From Spongospora subterranea (Eukaryota > Endomyxa > Phytomyxea > Plasmodiophorida > Plasmodiophoridae), in contig OUQQ01000048.1 in the NCBI GenBank assembly GCA_900404475.1, positions 3,751-56,330 on the forward strand: DNA of 52,580 bases. Reading direction: 5' to 3'. Both the position numbers and the translations under genes were made by a program. Shown here one piece after another: positions 45,730 to 52,580 of this stretch; the first letter of the stretch is position 1; every line of letters starts with the position of its first letter. Under the pieces are notes generated by a model that saw only the letters and a list, made by a program, of their open reading frames with translations, did not search any database and was not told the DNA's origin.

Positions 45730-47500
45730 CGTTCCCTAGGTCGTAATTGAGATACCACATGGATTGAATGTTATAGAATTAAGTACAATCTGTTGCTTCA
45801 TCAGGCCTTCAATGGACATGAGGGCCGTCGTCGTCGACAATATCCCTGCTCACAAATTATATCGAAGCGTTTTTCGGTTTTCGCTACGGACGCCGTGGGC
45901 TCCAAGTGTCATGTAAAAGGTGCAATTGCAACTCTACCGAGAGAGGCCGCATCGTGATAATCTCATTTTTTAAGTGCCATTCTTCCTTAGTGAAGTGATC
46001 TTCTCAGGGATATGCAACAATATGAAACCCGGCAGGTCAATAACGTTCGCACTAGTGTCCCTTTTTAAGTCTCGATCGGACCTCAAGCATCCATTGATTC
46101 ACAACAAGCGAGATATTTCCTTCGCAGAACAGAACCACAAGTCGCATATACGTTCTGACTTGCATTGCACCAGAAATATGGTTATATCCTGGCCATGCTT
46201 TTGAAAACTATTTTATTCAATAATGACCTGATAAGCATACACTACCAAACTTGTTGCATTCCGTTTGAGCTCTCCAAGAAGTCAGTCCGTGTTATATTGT
46301 GGCGATTTATGAAAAATACATCTCATGCCAACCCTGACTACCTAGGCCTGCTCCACTACCGTTTGTCTTCTTATGCATTACATGAAGTTGGCATTTGGGG
46401 TGAACATTGAAATCGTTGTGCCTGTTTAACTGATCGATATCACGGGTCGAGGGTTTTGTTTGCCTTGTTTTGTCAATTTTGCGTCGGGGAGTAGGTTTCT
46501 GGTAAAAAAAAACAGTTTTTGTTGGGTTAACATACATCACGAATTACGACAGTAGCAATGTTAGGAAAGAGGCAGCCGCAAAATCGGCTTATTGCGTTGA
46601 TGGATCAGTCAAAACCACTGATTCAATGTATAGGCGATCCCAACAAGAAAGGTTTGTACTGTACGAGGGCAAATCGACACTACCTCGGTTCGGGTGCTGA
46701 CTCTTAAGCAACGCCAATAACTTTTAAAACATCGCAAATAAAAAATGGTGACATTGTTCACACTGAACCGGTTTTGACAGAGCGAGTGCCTTTGTTGAGT
46801 TTATGCACTGTAAAAGCTCAACCGAAACCAGTGACTTGGCACATAAGCCAGAAGATATGTATCCAACACCTGATGCAGACCATCTCGGGAACAAAAAGAA
46901 ATGGTGAATGCAAAGCCATAGGTTGCAAGAGTTGCTGATTCTCCTTAGGCCTAAAAAAAGGCTGCGCTCTCATCTGATTGCTTCCTTTGGATGAAATGAG
47001 CAGGTTTCCGATATAGTGCAGATGCAGTTATGATAAGATTGATTGTTTTGAATCCGTGTTTAGTATAAAGGTCAATAGTGCAAGAAGAAAGTGTCAGAAC
47101 GGCAGATGAGCACTTCGCTTTCGTTTTTTCTTGCTCAACATTCTCGGCCTCGAAACGGATCATGATCATCATCCATAACCAAGTTTGTTCTATATCACCG
47201 TCAACCTTTTAGCGGTTTTCATACACCAAAACCCCATTTCCTACCGTGGTTAAGGGATTTTCGACTGATTATCGATTGATTTTTGGCGGAATATTCTTGA
47301 CTTGACGGTGACCGTGGCGTGTCAAGTATATACACTCGAGATGAGTGTGTCAGGCAGGCCCTACTGTGTACATTATTGTACTGTACAGTGTACATGTCAA
47401 GAGAGTAAAGAGGGTCCCTCCTCCCCTCCGTTCACCGCCAGGACCGGACTTCACAACTCTTTTTGATTCATAAATCGTCCATAATAATTGTTTGAATTTC
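45730..47500. other. Long intergenic region with a possible small gene at 46557
   Basis: No firm gene was found. ATG 46557 opens MLGKRQPQNRLIALMDQSKP, LIQCIGDPNKK, followed by a GT donor-like site; about 46,740-46,930 has an open frame (GDIVHTEPVLTERVPLLSLC) that could be its second exon, but no acceptor clearly joins them. A minus-strand frame at 46951-47172 has no recognisable features. The last 180 bases are the CHCHD2 promoter. Confidence 0.3.
47377..47387. promoter_or_regulatory. TGTACTGTACA motif upstream of CHCHD2
   Basis: It lies about 115 bases before the CHCHD2 ATG, inside a longer near-palindrome (TGTACATTATTGTACTGTAC and AGTGTACA). The same core is upstream of eRF3 and INCENP. 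A TATATA string lies about 50 bases further upstream. The regulatory role is inferred. Confidence 0.3.
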
Positions 47501-48183
47501 ATGGCTCGGCGCAGCGGTGGTGGTGGTATGCGTTCCCGTCCTGCTCCTCGTCCTATTGCAAAATCTGCTACTTCGTCAATGCAGCGCCCTGCTGCACAAC
47601 CCGCATCTATGACGCCTATCAGTAAACCCAAATCGACGACGTCGCCGAGTGCTCCAGCAGCTGCAGCAGTATTACTTGTTTGAATGAGCACCTGCCCTTA
47701 CTGATCTTGTTTTCACAATTATAGCCTATTGCATCTTCTGGGGGTGCGCCTTCGATCTCCGGTGGTGGCCTTTTATCCACCTTAGCCTCAGGTTTATCAA
47801 CGTATCGCTCTGCATCATCGTAACTCCTGTCTCACTGATGTATACTTTAGGGATGGCTTTTGGAACAGGCAGCTCTATTGCTCATCGCGCGATAGATTCT
47901 GTTATGGGCTCGTCAAAATCGGACGATCGACCTGTGCAGAATGAATCACCATCAAGCTTCACAGAAGATAGCTTCGCTAAGTCGTCGAATGGTAATGACC
48001 AATGTAGATTAGACATGAAGGCTCTCCGAGACGTAGGTTGACGCTTGATCTGTTTTTCTGCATTATTGAGGTTTCTATCAGTGCATGGCTTCTAATGAGG
48101 ACAATGTATCTTATTGCAAGTATTACTTTGATGCACTTCGTCAATGTCAAGAACGGTCTCAACTGTCTTTCCAAGATGATTGA
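47501..48183 (+). CDS. MIX17: CHCHD2/Mix17 twin CX9C mitochondrial protein
   Basis: A small intermembrane-space protein imported through the Mia40 relay and linked to respiration. ATG 47501 begins MARRSGGGGMRSRPAPRP, a basic N-terminus typical of the family. An intron follows AAAA; exon 2 reads PIASSGGAPSISGGGLLST; the next intron joins GMAFGTGSSIAHRAIDSVMG, the conserved glycine-rich hydrophobic segment. The CHCH domain is CRLDMKALRDC (C-x9-C), completed across a phase-0 intron, then CKYYFDALRQC (C-x9-C), ending QLSFQDD with TGA at 48181. About 150 residues, normal length. All four cysteines are present. Confidence 0.92.
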
Positions 48184-48310
48184 ACAGCAATCATTTATGC
48201 GGTCATATATAAATTCGCTTCGTCTAACCAGAGCGTTGGTTTGGTCATATTAGGAGTGAAACCCTTTCTATCAACGCGAATATTCACAATTGCGAAACCG
48301 GATAGCCTAT

Positions 48311-49486
48311 TTATTCTGGCATTGTATTCCGCAAAATATGTGGCTGAAGAACAGACATTGACACAAGAATCGCTTCTTCAGTTCTAATAGTCCCGCTTCC
48401 TTGAAAAACGCAAGTATTGAGATATGCATCGAATAGCTCCTCCGCCGAAGCTGAAGGCAGACTCCGATCGCCCTCAACGCATGATTCTATCCCTCGCAGC
48501 CCTCCGAACACAATTAGCAGGTGTTTGAATGGGCGAAGTTTGAACGATGCATCTTGAGCAGTATCTCCCTTGTCAGATGTCCCCAACGCTAGATCATACC
48601 CTCCTTCATATGGGCAATGCGTAAACACCTCTGATAATCCTGCAGCAAGACGGGTCGAATAGCCCCAATACAAGCCCAATTCTTCTCGCGGAACGCTCGG
48701 AGAAACTGTGACGCCTTCGCCGACTACATAGGACAATCAGTTTACCAAGGGAGAAGACGAATTTCAACGGCGACTTGCCTCTTCCAAGGAACTCTGGATC
48801 ATTGATAGAAACGGTGACACGTGTGTTAGGAGAGATGACTTCTGGGATACGGATTTCAGTGTTCAGACCAACATTGATCATGGTTCCGGCGCCGTTGCGC
48901 TTGAGCGACACTCCTTCACGATATTTGCAAATTTTATCAGCTTTCAGATGATGTGGCGCATCTAATGGGTTTAATAGCCCTGCAAACCTGTACGATATTT
49001 TTTGAGCATTTTGAAACCTTTGGCCACAAAAATGGATAACCTAAGGTCTGGATGCATTGGGAATAGGGCTTTTCTAAGGTATTGAGGACATTCGAGATAT
49101 TCTAATACTCGAGCAAGAAACACGTTCTCATCTGTGCGCTTCGAATTCCTGTCTAAACCCTTATTTATCTCCAGTTTTTGGCCATCCTGATAAACCATAT
49201 TTGATGATGATCGACTAATGTATAAACCCGTTGTCAAAACCTCAGAGAACACAACGATTTCGTCAACGTTGAATATGGTCGCCGCTCTGGCAATTTGCCC
49301 AGCCAAATATGTTTTTAGCTCAACGGATTGGGCATTGGCAACAATACTTCCAGGGAGTGCAATCGTCACCGTATACTTTCGCGGTCTAGGAATATCGAGC
49401 AGGTTTAGCGAATTCGAATCGATTACTTCTTTCTTCTTGCTTTCCTTGGCCTGGCGTTTATCGCCGTCCCGCTGTCTTTTCCCCAT
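48311..49486 (-). CDS. SPOUT1: SPOUT1 (C9orf114/CENP-32) RNA methyltransferase
   Basis: A SPOUT-fold putative RNA methyltransferase; the human homologue associates with spindle and kinetochore. ATG 49486 gives MGKRQRDGDKRQAKESKKKE, then YTVTIALPGSIVANAQSVEL and the typical RAATIFNVDEIVVFSE. An intron after SIFVAK joins GLLNPLDAPHHLKADK, a family hallmark. Then come KYREGVSL and an OB-like insert (VTVSINDPEF). A second intron precedes ELGLYWGYSTRLAAGLSEVF and the C-terminal knot: GYDLALGTSDKGD, HLLIVFGGLRGIES, FDAYLNTCVFQGSGTIRTEE. It ends RNTMPE with TAA at 48311. About 345 residues, full length. It converges on CHCHD2 with a gap of about 127 bases. Confidence 0.93.
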
Positions 49487-49568
49487 GTGAACGAGTAATG
49501 GGCAATAGCGTGGAATAACAGCTAAGGATGAATCTAATCTGCAAGCGCAAACCTGTCTCTTGCTCCTG

Positions 49569-49820
49569 ATGAACACGAAATCTCAATTTTGTTGGTCAAT
49601 CAATCTGCGCACTATTCCCTCGGCAATTTGATCTCGTAAATTAATTGACGATGTTCACGATCGTGCTCATCGAATAGCGGTATTAGCTGTTCTTGAGGTT
49701 ACGATCCAAGACCATCTATCTGCAGCTATTGCGTCAATTCGCCACCTCGGCCCGGTTATTGGCAATAAAAAGCAGATGGAATGTGCTTTCACCAATAGCG
49801 TTGAGAAGAGCGGCTTCTGA
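49569..49820 (+). pseudogene. Small unrecognised coding frame with one internal TGA
   Basis: ATG 49569 opens MNTKSQFCWSINLRTIPSAI, then TGA at 49629-49631, then SRKLIDDVHDRAHRIAVLAV, LEVTIQDHLSAAIASIRHLG, PVIGNKKQMECAFTNSVEKS, GF and TGA at 49818. The second part has a strong helical, protein-like pattern. There is no AG between about 49,580 and 49,645 to serve as an acceptor, so splicing does not easily remove the stop. It may be a mutated short gene, a recoded stop, a sequencing error or chance. It is divergent from SPOUT1, with 82 bases between the start codons. Confidence 0.35.
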
Positions 49821-50277
49821 TTAGCAAATTGTCAGGATCACTCGTTTTTCAGTAATTTTCCTAACTCTTTTCTTTCTAATTCGCAATATGCAAGAAAACT
49901 GCCCGATATATATATCCTTTCTGAAAGTCTGGGTAAATTGAGCTGAAGGAGAGCTTTGATCATGTTATTGGATTGATATATTTATACACCCAGTATCATG
50001 GCCAATAATGAAAGAGGCTTTCCTCCCTTCCTTCGTTGATATTTTCGGTGATTCATATCGGTCTAGAGGAACTGATTGCTAATTGAGGTCCTATTTGATC
50101 GGCTAGTGCAGCCCCTTAATAAATAACATATCTGGTTATCTATATCTGGTACCTGTGGGCACTTATCAATCATCTGATAAAAGGGATCGGTGACTGTCCC
50201 CGCCCTCTCATCCCACAATCAATATCGATTATGTCCTCGACGATCCACCTGTGTTTCATCACATATAACGATCATAG
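49821..50277. other. AT-rich gap, nothing assignable
   Basis: About 450 bases. ATG near 50,000 (MANNERGFPPFLR) and ATG 50232 (MSSTIHLCFITYNDHS) are possible starts for the gene that follows, but neither splices clearly into it. Confidence 0.3.
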
Positions 50278-51073
50278 TATGTGGTTCGTCAGGTCTCGAT
50301 TACCGATCGTAATAGGATATCGCTAGATCTATCAGGGATATTAGGGTCAGGGAACAAGCCCGATGATGCCAATCCTGATGCATTGGGTCCATGCGACAAT
50401 TATCGCCTCTATCCCGAGCTCTCCAGCCCTAATATGGTAGTGGAATGGGACCGGGTTCCAGATCAAGGGTTTGACACTAGATGTGAGGTACAATAACATC
50501 AACCGTTGATCGTCTTTGAAAAATCCCCATGTTATCAGGTGGAAAGGTTCGTGTCTAAACAGTTCATAAAACTTCGAAATTGTGTTCCAGTTATACCCAA
50601 TCACAGAACATCGTTTCGATTTGTTTTCAGGGGTGATGTTGTATGATATGGAGCTTGATTAGTCCAAGTTATATGATAATTTGATCTGTTAGGTAAGGCA
50701 GCGTATTCTGTCAGAACATGCGATAACTCGACTCCTTCGAGCATTTCCTTGGATGATCGATTTGTTCGAGGAGTTAGTGTTGATTCCCGCTGCATCAGGT
50801 ACCCTACTCCACCGGCGTCATCAAATGGACTCAAACTCATCGTCGTGTATAGGGCTGGATGATTACAACTCATCGATTATCGTGTGTCATAAAAAGCGGG
50901 AAGGGTCGCCACTCCATCAACCAGACGCTCCTCCCATGTCCATCGACGACAGCCATTTTATTCATGACAATCCCCCACCTGCTTCAAATTCGACATCGCT
51001 GTTTACGGAAACCCGGACTCAAAACCCAACCAAATCAACTGTTCGACCAACGACTACAATGGCTGGAATGTAG
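50278..51073 (+). CDS. Unrecognised three-exon gene, 5' end unresolved
   Basis: Three open exons join in phase 0: 50278-50487 (VSITDRNRISLDLSGILGSG, YPELSSPNMVVEWDRV), 50539-50640 (VERFVSKQFIKLRNCVPVIP, SFRFVFRGDV) and 50693-51073 (RQRILSEHAITRLLRAFPWM, IDLFEELVLIPAASG), with a Ser/Thr/Pro-rich tail ending TTTMAGM and TAG. Introns of about 51 and 52 bases carry GT and AG ends. An in-frame TAG at 50275 means an earlier exon or start is missing. The middle part looks like a folded helical domain, but I do not recognise it. Codon use leans to the GAT/TCG style of the giant cyclase gene. Confidence 0.45.
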
Positions 51074-51711
51074 AGTGCATTCTTTTTTTCATATATTTCC
51101 CTTTTATTCTTTGGGGATGATATGAATAAATCACTGTGTGCACTGAATTCGTTGATTGCGCTGGTTTCAATCATTACGATGCTTGCAAGGAGGTTCAACT
51201 TTTGAAATAATTTCGTGCGGAATTCAACGTCTGGTCGTTCCCGTTGACCATAGAAGCTATAAACCATGATGCGGTATGGGTCTTCCCTTGAATTGCCCAT
51301 CCGCTAGCCCGATATTTACTACAATTGGAATGCGGTTAGGATCAATATTTGGTACACATTTCAACGCAAATTAGACTGATCATAAAAGGAAATTTTACCG
51401 TTTACCCTAGTAGTCTGCTTGAATCAACGTATTGTTTGAGAGATATTCTTTGAATGTGCTGGGGCTGTCATAGTTCATTCTTAATTACCTGCAAGACACA
51501 GTTTTGTGGTTACTAGTACTGGCTTTCCTGGTGAAATTATGACTCGTGTTCAGGATTTTCTCATTAGGCGATGTTGATCAACCGTGATTTTGTCAGATGA
51601 AAATCGAGCTGACGATGGTAATCAGCTGAAAACCCTATTTCAGATAGTTGTGTTTCTAAGAGACCAACCGAACTACTGATGGATAGTGAGCTGTGATGAG
51701 TAATAAACTGT
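51074..51711. other. Gap with one unsupported minus-strand frame
   Basis: A minus-strand ATG frame (51300-51019; MGNSREDPYRIMVYSFYGQR) overlaps the tail of the preceding gene and has no recognisable motif. It may be a shadow or a lone exon. Nothing else was seen. Confidence 0.3.
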
Positions 51712-52103
51712 TTAATGATAATGATGAAATGCTGAGAATCCGTCACCCGCTCCCCATGTTCCATGATGATCTGCATTATCATGTCCATCGTGATGGCGAT
51801 ACACTCCATTCATATTTTCAGTTCCTGTTCCCGTTAACGATCAGATTCTATTCATCACGTTCAATGCTGGGATTTTCATACCGGATAGGACAATATTCTC
51901 TGTAGTTGTTGTGGAATCTTCATCTTTATGGCTGTATGAATGTCGGAACCGATCCTGAATGAGCAAATGAATGACGATAGCGGTCCATAGACAGACGATC
52001 GAAATACCCCATCGCGGCCTGAATCATCGTCATCTATATGTAAATCGCTGAAAACTGTAGCAATAACGGCCAAGACGACAATGAGCCACAACAGTGACTT
52101 CAT
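51712..52103 (-). CDS. Predicted small secreted Asp/His-rich protein
   Basis: ATG 52103 starts a textbook signal peptide (MKSLLWLIVVLAVIATVFS). The mature part opens with an acidic cluster (DLHIDDDDSGRDG). A phase-0 intron (GTATTT to CATTCAG) then joins DRFRHSYSHKDEDSTTTTEN. A phase-1 intron (GTATGA to GGAACAG) joins TENMNGVYRHHDGHDNADHH and a tail ending FHHYH, with TAA at 51712. The result is about 90 residues with clustered His and Asp but no cysteines. Metal or pH binding outside the cell is a reasonable guess; the family is unknown. Both introns have in-phase boundaries and the unspliced frame would lose the His-rich tail. Confidence 0.55.
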
Positions 52104-52580
52104 CTTGAAATGATTTCGGAATGGATTTTCGATGTGGAACTTCCGGAACAGGGGTTCTGTTGACTCATTGTGGTAAAACTTCGTGAATTTTCGCCAACTA
52201 TGGTTCGATAAAACCTGGACTATTGTATGTGTTCCCGAACATGTCAATACGCTGTCGCCCGGTCTCTGTATTTTCGAACACTTTGGTTCATGCAAAAACA
52301 CACTCCTTCATTTCATAGGAAAAAGAACCTGACTATGAAAAGCTTGAAACAGAACTGACATGAGTCACGAGCGGTGAGAGTTAACGTGCCCGATTAAGAG
52401 CAAAACATTTTAAGAAAGATGGTTTCGAGGCGCGGCCAGCTTTTTTATCAGAGACAGACAAAGCTAGCCGCGGTTAATTTGAAATTTAGCGACAAACTCC
52501 ATAAATATCTGTATTTGATCAAACTTGCCGATCAAACGGTTCCACGACCGTAATTTCATCATCACCGTTATGTTCTCGTC
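52104..52580. other. Right-edge region with a possible first exon at 52419
   Basis: ATG 52419 (+) opens MVSRRGQLFYQRQTKLAAVN, LKFSDKLHKYLYLIKLAD and reaches a TAA after 44 codons; a GT before the stop could splice beyond the edge. Too short to support further. The rest is the 5' flank of the secreted-protein gene. Confidence 0.25.

Noticed and set aside
51019..51300. Minus-strand ATG ORF overlapping the plus-strand gene tail
   Set aside because: It overlaps the end of a better supported spliced gene and has no domain or splice partners.
1..52580. Transposable elements, viral insertions, CRISPR arrays, rRNA
   Set aside because: No reverse transcriptase, integrase, transposase, capsid or Cas motif and no regularly spaced direct repeats were seen in any frame.

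Overview
The window is nuclear DNA of a eukaryote with a compact genome. Nearly every gene is cut by short GT-AG introns (about 37-110 bases), genes lie tens to hundreds of bases apart, and TAA, TAG and TGA all serve as stops. The gene set (ATR, INCENP, eRF3 with PAM2 motifs, eIF1, TM9SF, CHCHD2/Mix17, SPOUT1, a soluble-adenylyl-cyclase-like protein, LSD1-type zinc fingers) fits an opisthokont. An early-diverging, perhaps zoosporic, fungus or close relative is my best guess; lineage cannot be fixed from this stretch. I recognise no transposase, reverse transcriptase, tRNA, rRNA or CRISPR array.

Layout. 1-548 (-): 5' part of an unnamed, faintly kinesin-like gene. 678-3042 (-): TM9SF/EMP70 membrane protein. 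5099-5486 (-): translation factor eIF1, divergent from 6018-14254 (+): ATR/Mec1 checkpoint kinase, which converges on 14317-15501 (-): a variant FEN1/XPG-family nuclease. 15770-17492 (-): release factor eRF3. 17842-18740: an inverted duplication with an apparently broken copy. 19451-33659 (-): one giant 20-exon gene of about 4,280 codons with three AAA-type P-loop ATPase/TPR modules and two pairs of class III cyclase domains, only the first pair with its catalytic residues. 35115-36930 (+): SAM-PH-PH protein, divergent from the giant gene. 37601-42314 (+): INCENP. 42527-43015 (-): unknown. 43163-44281 (-): LSD1-finger plus HMG-box protein, next to 44961-45729 (-): a four-finger LSD1 protein. 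47501-48183 (+): CHCHD2/Mix17. 48311-49486 (-): SPOUT1 methyltransferase. 49569-52580: small unrecognised genes, including a predicted secreted Asp/His-rich protein.

Functionally most of the window is housekeeping: translation (eIF1, eRF3, SPOUT1), DNA damage and chromosome segregation (ATR, FEN-like, INCENP), secretory membranes (TM9SF) and mitochondria (CHCHD2). The accessory interest is the giant cyclase gene and its divergent SAM-PH neighbour, the LSD1/HMG pair, and the rearranged block at 17.8-19.1 kb. The giant gene is visibly richer in G+C and in GATC/CGATCG strings than its AT-rich flanks.

Exon boundaries were chosen by eye from GT/AG signals, reading phase and family alignment from memory; internal boundaries may be off by a few codons.
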